A stretch of DNA of 64,000 nucleotides from Aedes albopictus (GCF_035046485.1 NC_085137.1:255400733-255464732); one strand, 5' to 3'; counted from the first letter of the stretch, positions 23,912 through 35,646 are shown. Numbers and translations are program-made. The notes: generated from the letters alone by a model not told the origin.

Positions 23912-26203
23912 GCTCGAAGAGTCCCGTGACCCGTGAGTTCTACAAACACGAATCTTAGAAATACTTGACACTCCTACGGTTTTTGTTTGCGGAACTAACG
24001 GGGTTCTTATTTCGTTAGCTATCACTTCATGAAATTCTCTCTCACTGCCAGTTTAAGTGCGGATATCAAGAACACACTCATGGAGATAATCCCCATACGA
24101 GATTGAACACTGTTGCAAAGCCAAAGCTACTTTAAGGGCCGTAATAAAACTTATTAAAAATTGTGACACTGAAGGATGTGAAATGGCAGTTTCTCATACT
24201 ACATCTATTGGTTCGTCGTTTGAGTTATGACCGTTGATAAAAAAGCCTGATTATCGTTATCAATCTGTCATCGTGCAGGTCAAATTAGCACCCAATTTCC
24301 TCTACTCAAAGCACACATATCACTTTCCTCGCCGCCGCTAATCGTAAATCGTGCTTCCAATCACAATAAAGCATTCCCTGAACGGATCACGACGACGACC
24401 GACGGCGACAATCCATCGGATGGCAATTTTACTACCGCTTTCCGTGACAAAGTCCTATCAAATTACTGTGCAATCAGAACCTGGAGCTGCGCTCAGTCAG
24501 TTTTATGGCTGCAAACACCACACTACTGACTCTGGCTGCGATTGCTTCAAATGCTCCCTGGTGGCTCTTTTCCTACTGTCCCCCCTCTTTTATCAACTAG
24601 GTACTGACTGGTATTCGAGGCACAAACATTCGCAGGCAAATGCACGACGGAATGAAATAAACACATTTATACCGGGGTGACATTGCTATGAAGATATATT
24701 TACCCTTACTTTGCCTGTTGAAATGACGAATGGAGTAGCAATATCTACTACGCGGTAGAATCGCCCAGGATAGGTCCTCCCCCACAATCAGAAGTAGTAC
24801 AGGAAGAACGGGCTGCCATGTGACGGTTCGTTAGATTTTTCCCCGGTGACTTCCCGAGACGGTTAAGGGTTTGTTTGCTTTTTGAGCTCAATCGTTTTGG
24901 GGTATCGAGTGTCGAGGGGTTAATATCATTGTCTACGAACGACAAACAAACACGTGTTGCAAATTAGTAGAAACGGGTGGAACATTGTGCTCGATTATTG
25001 ATATATTTCAATTAGTCTGCTTCTCTGTAATCTGTATGGAAGAATTTGCAAGCTTAATTACGATAGGTTTACAGTGATATACATTCGTTTGACCGACGAT
25101 CGAAAAAAATCAAAATGTGGTGGAGTAGCTAGGAAGTTGGGGCCCGATGCTGAACAAAATTACAGTTGCACTTTTTTACAATGATAAATCTCTCGAGTGA
25201 TCGCGCTGTTGTATTTTGTATAACAGGTTGAAAAAATCACGCTTTTTGTACTCAGCATTAGCGTGCTGCTGGCGGTGGTGGCCAATTGACTGACGGAAGG
25301 TTAAACACAATTTTCTGTATTCCTTTATAAATTTCTTCGGGCATGTCGAATTTTTTTAACAATTTATTTAGGAACTGCAAAGACTGCTTTACCGTTTTCT
25401 TGGAGAAATTTTTCTTGAAGAATAATTTGTTTTCAAGACTCTCTCATGCGATTAATGCAAGGATCAGTGTTTCTCTAAGCATTCCTTCAGGATGTTTTAC
25501 AGTGTTATTTCCGAGCATGTTTTAAAAAGTCCCAAGCAACACGACTTGTTGCTAATCCAGTAACAGCAACCTTAGTACAATTTATTCACTGTCCGTATTA
25601 CGGACGACAGAACATAATTGCTTCTTCTTTGAAACCCAAAAAGCGCAGATTCTGAATTCATATGCAACATAAACGAGGAGGAATAATAAAAAAATGGGAA
25701 AAGATTTTGTCCAGACTCAAACCATGGACATCAGGAGTATTATCTACTCACCTTACATACAATACCAAAAGCTCTGTGAGAGAATCGATGCTTAACACAC
25801 CATAAAAGCTACTGAAGTTACTTGTTACTTTATTGCACTTTCTTTGTCACAAGTTAGAGAACTGTCAAAATGAAAAGACGCTCAAGTTTTCTGTAACGCA
25901 TATGGAACCTAATCTGAACAAACACCAGAGTTAGATGTTTCATGCATGTTACATAACACATTTAATGTAAGCTGACTGTATTATCACTTGCGAGCAATAT
26001 GTAAGCTCCGCCTCCACGAATGGATGTCAAACACGTGGTAATTTGTGATTTCTATGAAACAAAGTCGCAACTTTACGAATTTCGGAGTATAAATGCAACT
26101 CAACTGACAAGATGGAAGTTCCGTGTGCTTCTAGTGCAACTCATTTGAACCAAAGCATAGAAAGCCACAATCAGCATTATGTTGCAGGTGCTGCTTGGGG
26201 TAC
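23912..26203. other. No gene or defined element recognised
   Basis: The stretch is of mixed composition. A plus-strand open stretch of 109 codons (24351-24680) has no domain I recognise. A weak inverted pair around ATGCTGA at 25147 and 25252 might be a small decayed MITE. Nothing else can be supported. Confidence 0.35.
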
Positions 26204-26209
26204 TTCAAA

Positions 26210-26432
26210 GTACCGTCGTGCGGGGTGTCATTGGGCCAAAGTGGGGTGACATTGGGCCACTATTCCGAACATTTAGAGTACGACGGGAATGCATTTTGTG
26301 TGCTATACTACTAGAATACATAATTCTAAGATATTTGGCATCCACCTTTAAGTTCTCTGATTCATATTGAATCCGTAGGATCGATGGGCCAATGTTACCC
26401 TCTAGGCCCAATGTCACCCCTAACGACGGTAC
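26210..26432. mobile_element. 223-bp MITE, TSD TTCAAA
   Basis: The ends GTACCGTCGT..GGGGTG.CATTGGGCC are inverted repeats, and TTCAAA is duplicated at 26204-26209 and 26433-26438. The word GGGGTGACATTGGGCC recurs within the left end, a likely repeated binding site. Superfamily not assigned. Confidence 0.8.
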
Positions 26433-26570
26433 TTCAAAAGATTCTTACAAAGGCTTCATCAAGTATTTTTCGAAAGAGTTGTTCAGAAAGTCCACCAAAT
26501 ATTCTATCACTAACATCTTTGAAGGTTGTATAAGAATATCATCCAAATAATTCTTAAAAAAGCCGGGCCC

Positions 26571-26840
26571 CGTGGCGAAGTGGCTACAGGCCCCGTGGCG
26601 TAGTTTGCTTCATAAGCAGATGGTCATGGGTTCGATCCCAGCCCCGGCACTTTCGTCAGTTGCTCTTTCCCCCCTGAGAGCAGCTGACACTGACCCTCTT
26701 CTGAGCTCATGGCTCAAATGTACCCGGATATTTGGACATCGGCTAACGGCAACTCATAATGGACCCCCAATCGGACTGGAAAAAAGGAACAACCATATAG
26801 CCAACACAAGATATTACATCGGAATTCGGGCAGAGTAAGA
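26571..26840 (+). mobile_element. tRNA-derived SINE with duplicated head
   Basis: A tRNA-like head GGCCCCGTGGCGTAGTTTG is followed by the B box GGTTCGATCCCAGCC. A second partial head, GGCCCCGTGGCGAAG, lies just before it at 26573, so the 5' end is duplicated. The body after 26650 differs from Feilai. There is no triplet tail; the 3' border is approximate. Confidence 0.68.
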
Positions 26841-27049
26841 GAAATCATTCTATAATTTCTTTAACCCATTTACGCCCAAATTATGCCACATTTATGATGA
26901 ACGTTCTCTAGTTAATTAGAGATCATTCATGAACCACGTTGATGACCATGTTGGCCATTTCAGCCCTCCTTCCCCTCCTCCTTCGTCGATACAGAAATTT
27001 AAAAATTTGTATGGAGCGCAGACTTTGGCCAGTCCACTTTCCCCCAAAA

Positions 27050-27935
27050 AGCATACGTGGTTTATAAACGATTCCTTATCGGATATCTCTAGATGTCCTG
27101 ATCAACTTCACCGAAGACGAGATTCTTCTATGAGGCCCAATTCTCGAAATAAAGCGGTTTAAAGTTTCTAAAACTAGTTAGCGTTACCTAGCAAATAAAC
27201 GTAGAATCAACTAGTTGATTATCGGATAGCTCTTGATTTATTAATTAACTTTCCTGACGATTAAATTCTTCTGTGTAGTCTTATTCTCGAGATATAGAAG
27301 TTCAGAATTTATAAGACTTACTAGCGTCATCTAGCGGATATATTCAGGTTAAACTAGGTAATTAACGGACTTGATCAACTTTTTTGAAGAGGAAATTTTT
27401 CTATGTGATATGATTCTCACTATACAGCAGTTTTAATTTTTTCAGACTTATTAGCACCACCTAGCGAATAACCCTAGATTCCATTAGTTCAGAGAGCTTT
27501 TAATATCGTAATCAACTTTACCGGTGAAGAAATTATTCAATACAATACAACAGTTTCAATTTCCTAAGACTCACTAGCGCCACCTAGCAGATACACATAG
27601 AATCAACTAGCTCATTATCGAATAGCTATTAATGTTCTGATCAACTTTGCCGAAGACGAAATTCTTCTAAGTGGTCTGGTTCTTGAGATACAGCAGTTTA
27701 GCATTTCTAAAACCCAATGGCACCGCCTAGAATCAACTAGTTCACTATTGGACAGCTCTGAATGTCCTGATCAACTTTGTCGAAGATGAAATTCTTCTAA
27801 GTGGTCTGGTTCTCGAGATACAGCAGTTTATAATTTCTTAGACTCCCTAGCGTCACCTGTCGGATAAACCTAGAACCATCTAGTTCACTATCGGACAGCA
27901 CTTGATGTCCTGACCATCTTTGCAGGAGACGCCGC
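27050..27935. repeat. Tandem array, about seven units of 129-143 bp
   Basis: A unit containing CTAGCGCCACCTAGCGGATA, CTAGTTCACTATCGGA, GATCAACTTTGCCGAAGA and TCTCGAGATACAGCAGTTT repeats about seven times. The GATCAAC-like anchor falls at 27101, 27244, 27374, 27511, 27640, 27770 and 27913. Units differ by point changes and small indels, so the array is old. A further diverged unit may sit near 28134. It is a minisatellite with no coding sense. Confidence 0.88.
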
Positions 27936-28269
27936 ACTTAACCCAAGAATGGTTTCAACTTAGTGTAGGTACACTACGCATTGCAAAAACATGCTTGATA
28001 TTCACAAAACATGCGAGATTATATTAGCAATAGCTGTTGAAACAAAGGCTATCAAAGCAAAAAGTTTAGTGATCACTAGCGCCGCCTACTGGAGCAAATA
28101 TGTACTAAATTACGTAGAGTCCCTGGCCTCCTGAACAACTTTGCTGAAGGCAATAATCTTCCAACATGCTTCATTTATCCACGGTAATCGCTAAAGTTAC
28201 TGATCTCAAAATAGATCACTGGGCGTTCGAAGCATCTGATCTCAAAATAGATCGCTGAGCGGAAATGGC

Positions 28270-28900
28270 TTAAACATTTGTTCACGGTTTTCATACGGGA
28301 GTCAAGTATTTCTTTGAAGATTCTTCAAAAATATCTCAATGTTTCCCTCGCAGAGATTTTTTCTGGCATTTTTTCTAGCATACGTCACCCATCTTGGCGT
28401 TCTTTTGAAGATTTATTAAGAGTTTTTTTTCCAAGGATTCCTTAAAAAATCCTCCAAAGGATTCCTTCAAGAATTACAGCAATGATTTCTTCGAAAACTT
28501 CTGCAAGGATTCTTCAAGGAGTTTCTCTTAGGTTTAACTAAGAGATTCTTCCTAGAATCCCTTCAGGAAATTTCCAAGAATTTATTGGATTACAATTCAA
28601 GGAAATGCTTTTACAATTCCTCTAAAGAATTCTTCAATATCGATCTACTCTAGGAGTTTCCCCTAGGATTTTTGCTAGCATTCTTCTAGGAACTCTTCCA
28701 AAAATTATTATAGCGATTTTGATAAGACTCCTTCAAAGTTCTTTCGAGAAACCGTTTGAAAAATTATTCGAAGCTTCCATCAAGCATCTCAGTCAAAAAT
28801 TTCTCCTGGACTTTCAAGTTATTCCTTCAGTAATTCCTCCAAAAATCGTTAAAAAATTACTCTGAGAATTCCTGGTAAGGTCACCGTGCCCTTAGTAATC
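28270..28900. repeat. Degenerate GGAATTCCT-rich satellite
   Basis: Words such as GGATTCCTTCAAGAATT, AATTCCTCCAA and TCTTCCAAG follow one another with loose spacing and no exact period. Related blocks occur at 29520-29942, 30665-31200 and 31690-31960. Confidence 0.7.
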
Positions 28901-28906
28901 TTCCGA

Positions 28907-29035
28907 TCCCAAATTTATCCTATTCAAAAACAAAGGGATTACGGCACTGATTGATTCTGTTATCATTCGTGTCCATTTTAACAAACAAAACAAAATGCGC
29001 TTATTTCCTTTGTTTTGAGCAGGATGAAAATGGGA
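28907..29035. mobile_element. Small foldback, 129 bp
   Basis: The arms TCCCAAATTTATCCTATTCA and TCCCATTTTCATCCTGCTCA pair in inverted orientation over about 30 bp with a few mismatches, enclosing about 65 bp. It interrupts the degenerate satellite. No clear TSD. Confidence 0.55.
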
Positions 29036-29069
29036 GCGTATATGCTTAAATAGTAAAGGAACAGATACT

Positions 29070-29504
29070 GATTATGTTTGGCTACGCAGTCATTTATTGA
29101 ACAAACGACGTTTCGACACGGGGATTGTGTCTTCCTCAGGGGGTACTGTAAGTTGTGCGGGAAAAATTAGAAATTTCAAAGTGTAAGATTTTTAATAAGT
29201 GAACTTAATCTTAATTTTTCCACTTTATAACAAACTTGACCCTTACAGCATGTACCAAAAACCGCTAAACCCGACAGTTATAGTTAGACCAAACATAGGA
29301 CAAATAACGACACAAATATTGTAAGTTAAAACAATTAGACATAAACACAAACAATTAGAATATATGTAAAATTACAGTACCCCCTGAGGAAGACAAAATC
29401 CCCGTGTCGAAACGTCGGGCGAATAAAAAACGTCGTTTGTTCAATAAATGACTGCGTAGCCAAAAATAATCAATTCCACCAAATCAGTCGATTTATCATC
29501 AGTT
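29070..29504. mobile_element. Penelope-like fragment with 12-bp TSD
   Basis: Two inverted copies of a block holding CCCTGAGGAAGACA and GTGTCGAAACGTCG (about 29081-29150 minus, 29375-29465 plus) lie inside a perfect 12-bp duplication GGAACAGATACT (29058-29069 and 29505-29516). The CTGANGA-stem-GAAA order is the conserved core of a hammerhead ribozyme, which Penelope-like elements carry in their terminal repeats. The long TSD and inverted terminal block also fit that group. No reverse transcriptase remains. The assignment is tentative. Confidence 0.6.
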
Positions 29505-29519
29505 GGAACAGATACTTTA

Positions 29520-29942
29520 TCATAAAAACAAAAATCAAATATTTTCTTCGGAAGGATTCCTTCAAGAATTCCTCCTAAGACTTTTTTGCCACTTTCTTCA
29601 AGAATTCATTAAGAATGCATAGAAGCATCTTTCAAGTGAATTATTGCAAGGCTAAGATTTCATAGAGGATATCCATTGAGAATTTTTCAGAAATCGCTTC
29701 AAGAATTCCAACAGGAATTTTTCCAAGGATTTTTCAAATATTTCTTCCAAAATATCTCTTGAAAATTATTTACAGATTCTTTCAGAATTTCATCAAGGAT
29801 CTTGTTAGAAACTCCTGCGAAGATTTCATGAATCGGATAAAGCATTCCTTGTTTAATATATTGAATACTTGTTCCAAGGATTCAATCGAGGATTATTTTT
29901 GAGATTTTTCCAGGGATCGCTTTAGGAATTCTACCTAGGTTT
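29520..29942. repeat. Degenerate GGAATTCCT-rich satellite, second block
   Basis: This continues the block at 28270-28900, with GGATTCCTTCAAGAATTCC-type words. The TRIM at 29947 was inserted into it; the same sequence type resumes at 30665. Confidence 0.65.
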
Positions 29943-29946
29943 TTAA

Positions 29947-30660
29947 TGTAGCAGGCTGTGATGTATAAAGTTACTGAGATGTCATAATAAAGAACACCGT
30001 AATACGAACTGCACGTCTTTCTTCATAAGTCCCTACATTTCAGAAGTGGGATGGAACCGGTCTGGAACCATTTCATCAAAATTTGGAGTTGCCTTTCAAG
30101 AGAACCCTGCGGAAGATTGATAGAATTAAATGTCGATTAAAAATCGGATTACCTACAAGTAGTGAAAACAACAACGAATGTTGAAGCGGATTCATACGGC
30201 AATTAGTCTCGATCGATGTCGGCGAGAGGAGATTAAGGGATGATGAGAAAAAGAAGCGATCAACGAGAGGATATTCAAGCATAAACGATGCATTACAACA
30301 TCGAAGACTTATGTCGAATTCGTTTTTAATTCAGTTCCAACCTGGGTTGGAACTGGATGAGATCACAGTTTCAACCCCAACCCGACTTCGGTTTCGCTTG
30401 TACTAAAGTTTGTTTGAGTTTGTTTGACGTTTGTTTGTTTACACATTTTCCGCCAATCCAGTTCCAACCCAGGTTCAAAAACGAATTCGACATTAGTCAT
30501 CGAGTTGGAGTCGGGAAGGATTGAGGTGGTTCACATCGAGGACGATGTGGTTTGTCAAGATGGCCGAACTGTAGCAGGCTGTGATGTATAAAGTTACTGA
30601 GATGTCATAATAAAGAACACCGTAGTACGAACTGCACGTCTTTCTTCATAAGTCCCTACA
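29947..30660. mobile_element. TRIM: 714-bp retrotransposon with 91-bp LTRs
   Basis: Direct repeats of 91 bp at 29947-30037 and 30570-30660 begin TGTAGCAGGCTG and end AGTCCCTACA, and they differ at one position. TTAA is duplicated at 29943-29946 and 30661-30664. Each LTR holds TATAAAG and AATAAAG, plausible U3 and poly(A) signals. The 532-bp interior has no coding frame and contains a MITE (30312-30492). This is the layout of a terminal-repeat retrotransposon in miniature, moved by enzymes of another LTR element. I cannot name a primer-binding site with confidence. Confidence 0.88.
30312..30492. mobile_element. MITE inside the TRIM, TTA target
   Basis: Both ends read TGTCGAATTCGTTTTT in inverted orientation, between TTA trinucleotides (30309-30311 and 30493-30495). 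An inner GTTCCAACCYRGGTTGGAAC palindrome is present in the left arm. A 3-bp TTA duplication points to the PIF/Harbinger group. It entered after the TRIM formed. Confidence 0.82.
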
Positions 30661-30664
30661 TTAA

Positions 30665-31200
30665 TTACAATTCTAAAAAAACTTCTAAAGACGTCTTTAT
30701 AAATTTCTCCTAAACTTTCTTCTTCTTTTCTAAAGATTTCTTTAGTGGTTCATACATTAAATCCTCTTGCGATTTCTCCAAAGATCCGTTCAAAATTTAT
30801 TCAAGTATTTTCACAGAATTTCTTTAAATCATTTTATCAAGCAGTTTCCTAAGTATTCCATTAGTAATTTCATACATGATTCCCCCAGGTATTTAAAAAA
30901 TAATGGTGTACTAGAAATCCTCCGGAAATACTTTCATGCAAGGGTGTCTTCATGTATTTCCTTAATTACTCCGGCAAGATTTTTTTGAAGATTCTTACAC
31001 AAATTCCTCCAAGAAATCTATATGAATTCCTCCACAGGACCCTTTAAGTGTTTTTGCCAGAAATGCTTTAGCAATTCATCAAATAAGCCTTTCAAGGATT
31101 CAGGAATACCTCCAATGAATACTTAAGAAATTCAAATAAAAAAATGTAGGTATTCTTTCAACAATTCTCACAGAAATTCCTGCAAGAAATTCTACTCAGT
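30665..31200. repeat. Degenerate GGAATTCCT-rich satellite, third block
   Basis: Loose repeats of AAATTCCTCCAAGAA and AGATTTCTTTA follow the TRIM and stop at the SINE pair. Confidence 0.6.
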
Positions 31201-31204
31201 GGAG

Positions 31205-31690
31205 CAAACCTGGTGTGTTGGTTAAAGCATGTGACTATCACGCCGAGGATCTGGGATCAATTCCCACTCCCGACAAATTCGCAAAATGTGAGTTCTTCCG
31301 CCGGGCCCATATAGCCGAGGCGGTAAACGCACGGGTATTCAGCATGACCATGCTGAGGGTGACGGGTTCGATTCCCGGTCGGTCCAGGATCTTTTCGTAA
31401 AGGAAATTTCCTTGACTTCCTTGGGCATAGAGTATCTTCGTGCCTGCCACACGATATACACATGCAAAATGGTCATTGGCAGAGGAAGCTCTCGGTTAAA
31501 AACTGTGGAAGTGCTCATTGAACACTAAGCTGAGAAGCAGGCTTTGTCCCAGCGAGGACGTTATGCCAAGAAGAAGAAGAAGAAGAAGAAGAAGAGTTCT
31601 TCCGTCGGAAGGGAAGTAAAGCGTGCTTACTGAGATGACCTAGCATAGGGCTACAAATCTCGTTAATACGATAATAATAAAAAAAAAAAA
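31205..31690 (+). mobile_element. tRNA-derived SINE interrupted by Feilai
   Basis: A tRNA-like head with TGGTTAAAGC (A-box-like) and GGATCAATTCCC (B-box-like) lies at 31215-31270. The body resumes after the Feilai insertion with GGAAGGGAAGTAAAGCGTG and ends CTCGTTAATACGATAATAAT before an A run at about 31678-31690. The element is therefore a complete but diverged SINE. Confidence 0.75.
31301..31593 (+). mobile_element. Feilai-type SINE, full length
   Basis: This copy has the A box TAGCCGAGGCGGTAAACG, the B box GGTTCGATTCCCGGTC, the CTTTTCGTAAAGGAAATTTC body, and a (GAA)n tail. The target duplication GAGTTCTTCCG (31290-31300 and 31594-31604) is perfect. It sits inside another SINE. The intact boxes make pol III transcription possible. 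Confidence 0.93.
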
Positions 31691-31960
31691 TACTTGAATT
31701 TCGTCAGGAGTTCCTTCACGAAACTTCTAAGAATTTTTTCTTACGATTTCATCGATTACGATTTCAAATTACCTCAAGACCTCCAGCAGAAATTCCTCCA
31801 AGGATATCTATAGAATTTCATTTGAAGATTGTTTTTGATTGATGGGTTTCCGCCATTGATATTTCGGAAATAATGCAGGCATATCATAATAAATTCTTCA
31901 AAAAATCAATTTGCTCAAAATTTCTTTAAGATTCTTTTACATAATTCCTCATAGTAGTTC
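31690..31960. repeat. Degenerate GAATTCC-rich stretch
   Basis: This is the same loose satellite as in the blocks before it, tapering into AT-rich sequence. Confidence 0.5.
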
Positions 31961-32350
31961 TAGCTTAACGTGTAAAAAAGCATAGAGGCTTTTTGTAAAC
32001 AAACTTCTTCCGATCGCAAACACTAGCATTGGGCAAATCTGGCTGAGACATCGGTTTTTGTGAATCGATTCAATCAGCAGAATCGATTCACCGATTTAAT
32101 CGAATGCTTTGAATCGATATTTTCATATCGATTCGATATTTTAAAATATTATAAAACTATAAATGATTCGTTTGCTGCATGTAGTTCAAGTTCATGGTTG
32201 AGATTGCACATCGAACATTTCGCGAAAGTTGATAGGGACAAAACGTGGAGAGAGTGCATTCTGAAAAAATAAATAAATATAAAATTAAATGTTGTTCAAT
32301 TGAATTTTCAAAGAGACTTTTCCAGAACTCTGAAAAGAGTTCCTCTAGAC

Positions 32351-33439
32351 CAGAGGTTCCCAAACTTTTTGCTATCGCGGCGCCCTTTGACATTTCCAAA
32401 AATGTCGCAGCGCACCAAAGTTTTTAGCATTTTTTTTTTTTAAATTTAAAGTTGCCCAACTTTCACTTTACGGTGTGCAAGACAAAATCGTGAAACACTT
32501 CTCTAATATCATGTTTTCAGAATTCAATATTTGGAAAACTATTTTTTAAATTAATTTCTCAAAGACAGTTTAAATATTTGTAAGATTCCAAAAATCATGT
32601 TGATTTCATCATAGAAGTTTAAAAAAAAGAAGAAACTCAGATGTACAGGTAAAACAAGCTGCTGAATTTCCAAAATTCAGTCAAAAATTCTAAAGCGTTT
32701 GCAATAATTAAAGAATTCTTATTGAATGAAAATGACTACACAGAGCTTGACCAAAGCTTCAACTTTTTGCGGAAATTGCAAAGCAACACTTTTATTATTT
32801 TGGAAAATTTCGGCAAACTGGGACACATGAAGAGATTGTAAAGACCTGCCAGGTGGGCTTTGATTGAACTTATTTTCATAAATTTCAACTTAACCCTTTG
32901 GTCCTGGATTGTCCATATATAACCCCATTTATGAAACTGAGCATAACGAGTTCAGTGAGGTTGCGGAAATACTGATAAAACAGTCCGGTTCAAAAAGGTC
33001 AAAGCTAGCTCTTCACACTACCAGATCGGAAAACCTGCATGCCGCTAAGCTGTTCCGAAGACCTTGTAATTATTCTGAAAAGAACGTAAATAATGTTCAT
33101 GAAATTAAAACTTTGGACAAGATATAGTAAAATCAAAAGCTAAGCTTATGCTTCAGAATTCCAAAAACAATTTCAAAAACTTGAAATTTTAAAATGTGGT
33201 TTAAATTGATATGTTTAAATAGGATACCAGAAATCCTATGGAACAATCGAAGAGTCAGGAAAGATTTAAAAAAAATGTGAGCGACACTAGTTCTACTAAT
33301 AAAAAAAATTAAAAGTGTTCCGCAATAAAAATAAAGAGTTTGTTTTTTTGTTTCGTCACAAAAGCAAAACTCCTGCGGCGCACCTGGGAAAGGTTCGCGG
33401 CGCACCAGGGCGCCGCGGCGCACAGTTTTGGGAGCACTG
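32351..33439. mobile_element. Non-autonomous hAT element, 1.09 kb
   Basis: The left end CAGAGGTTCCCAAACTTTTT and the right end ACAGTTTTGGGAGCACTG form the well-known hAT terminal pair. CGGCGC-rich words follow each end (GCGGCGCCC, GCGGCGCACC). An exact 8-bp TSD is not visible; AGAC occurs on both sides. Interior open stretches (up to 96 codons, 33133-33423 minus) show no hAT transposase motif. Confidence 0.82.
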
Positions 33440-34700
33440 AGACTTATGTGAGAGATTTCTTCAGAATTCTGAGAATGATTACACCTGAGTCCTGAGCGTC
33501 ATTAGCTAGAAAAGAAAGCAAGACTTTTCCGGTTTCTTCTGTCTGAATCATTGATTTTCCTAGAATCCTGAGAAAGATTACTCCATATCTATGAGACGGA
33601 TTGTCTGATAATTACGAGAGGAATTCCCCCAGAATCCTGTGACAGCTTGTCACAGAATCCTAAGAAAGGCTTTCCCATGGGATGCTATCAAAATGTTCCA
33701 GAATTCTGAAGTGAATTCTCCCAGAACCCTGTGAGGAATTCCATGAGCAGTTCTTTCACATTCTTTAGATAAATTCATCTAGAATACTAAGATTCTCACA
33801 AAAGATTTTCAGAATTCTAAGCTGGATTTCCCAAGAAGCTTAAAAAATACGACCCAGAATTCTGAAAAGGGTAGCTAAGGACCCTAAGAAGGATTACTCC
33901 AGAATCATGAGAAAGGTACCCTCAAAATGCTGGACGGGGTTGCCAAAGGAACCTGAGCTATACTCTCTCAGAAATCTGGGAGACAGGATCCCTGCATCTA
34001 GAAAATTAAGAAGGATTTTCCGAAAATCTGATAAGATTTCTCCTTGGAAGAGATTACGAAAACTTCAAGAATGGACTCCCCCAGTATCCTGAGAAGGATT
34101 CTCTGGAATTTTGAGAAAAATCTGAGAAAATTCTGAGGAAATTCCTAGAAAAATTACCGCAGATTCCTAAAAGACAATCCCCCAGAATCATTGAAAGGAC
34201 TTCCCTAAACTCCTGATACCTCTCTAGGATACTTTGAATTGTTACACCAGATTCTCAAGAGAATCTTCTCATTATCTTATCAGGGAATTTCCATGATTGC
34301 TAAGAGGGACTCTCCCAGAAAACTGGAAGGGATTTATGGGAGCAACTGCTACTAAATACAGAAAACGGAACTCTACTGGGATTCTCGTAGAATGCCGAGA
34401 AGGATTCCTTTCGAATCCTAAGAGGAATCACACAATCTATGCGAGGGATTCTCCAAAATCCGAAATTATCTAGAAAATTCTGCACAGAATCTCGTGAGAG
34501 ATTCATCAATACTTAATAATTTTTAACGCCGATTCCTGCGAAAAAAAATCAAGATTACTGATAGGAATTTCCATACAATATTACTGAGAGTTTCACAAGT
34601 TTTAAAGGGACTCTTCCATAACTATGAGCATTCCTCTAAAACTTTGTGAGAGATTCCTTCAAAATGCTGAAAATTATCACACCAGCATCCTGAGAGACCT
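33440..34700. repeat. Degenerate AGAATCCTGAGAAGGATT satellite
   Basis: Words of the type CCAGAATCCTGAGAAGGATTC recur about every 25-30 bp with heavy mutation. Open stretches here are by-products of the repeat. The same repeat flanks the mariner-like element and LINE-D. Confidence 0.75.
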
Positions 34701-34704
34701 TATA

Positions 34705-35646
34705 ACGGGTGGTCACTAAATAACGGGAATGCTTTGAATGTGCTCTTAAAAATATATGATCTTTAAAAATGGCAATCTGAATTTAACTATCATAAAGGTT
34801 TAACAATGTACGTCCATGGAAAATATAAAATTTAAGAAAGTTGAACGTAGTAATTTGTACAGTATTTTTTGCAGTGATGTTGGAGCAACTGCTTTGTACG
34901 ACTTTTCAGAGTTTACTTTCACGCATTTTCTGCGTCTGTGAAATCGTTGGTCAAAATAAATGGTTTCTCAGCTACCTTTAGCATCTACACACTCAAACAG
35001 TAATAAGAAAAAATGGGGATACTGACTTGTTTTTTTTTTTGCTTTGGTTGTAGCCTTTTCCCGTAAATGACATTTATAGAAATTTCCAAAAAATGTTATT
35101 TTTCTGTATCACCAAAACGTGTCGATGTAATTTGTGCACTGCGGTTCATTGTTGAACTTTTTTTGTGCTATTTTTTTTATAACGAACCATTTACATGTTG
35201 TTCAATGTGTAAATGTGATTTGATGTAAATATTTGTTATTTAACAAGGCATTCTATTGATTTATCCAGCCCATGTCACTATGTGAAATGATATCATGCTT
35301 ATTGGTTTTGCTAGTTTTCCTCTATTTCCTTCAGGATCTGTTTCTTGGGATGCCGAAATGTGGAATTCATTCAAAACCGGGCGGGTTCTAGTTTTATAAT
35401 GGTTTACTATTAACTTTTTTTACGGTTGTTTTGAGCAATCAGTAGAGCCGTCCAAGGCGTTTTGGTAGTGCTTCCTGTTTCAATGTCGTTTTCTGCAGAA
35501 CAGAATAAGTTGACACAAAATAAAAAATACGCTGACTTTGTGGATAGATAGACGATGGTTTTGTCTAAAAAATGTTTACTCTATGGACGCTTCTATTGTT
35601 TTTAATCAGCTGCTAAAAGCATTCCCGTTATTTAGTGGCCACTCGT
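34705..35646. mobile_element. Tc1/mariner-type element, 942 bp
   Basis: The ends ACGGGTGGTCACTAAATAAC and ACGAGTGGCCACTAAATAAC are inverted repeats that run on through CGGGAATGCTTT. TA flanks both (34703-34704 and 35647-35648). The interior has no transposase frame, so this is a deleted derivative. Confidence 0.85.

Noticed and set aside
25146..25262. Small MITE with ATGCTGA ends
   Set aside because: The arms pair for only about a dozen bases and no target duplication is visible.
27050..27935. Regularly spaced repeats as a CRISPR-like array
   Set aside because: The repeated part is most of the unit, with no short constant repeat and variable spacer, and the context is an animal genome full of retrotransposons.
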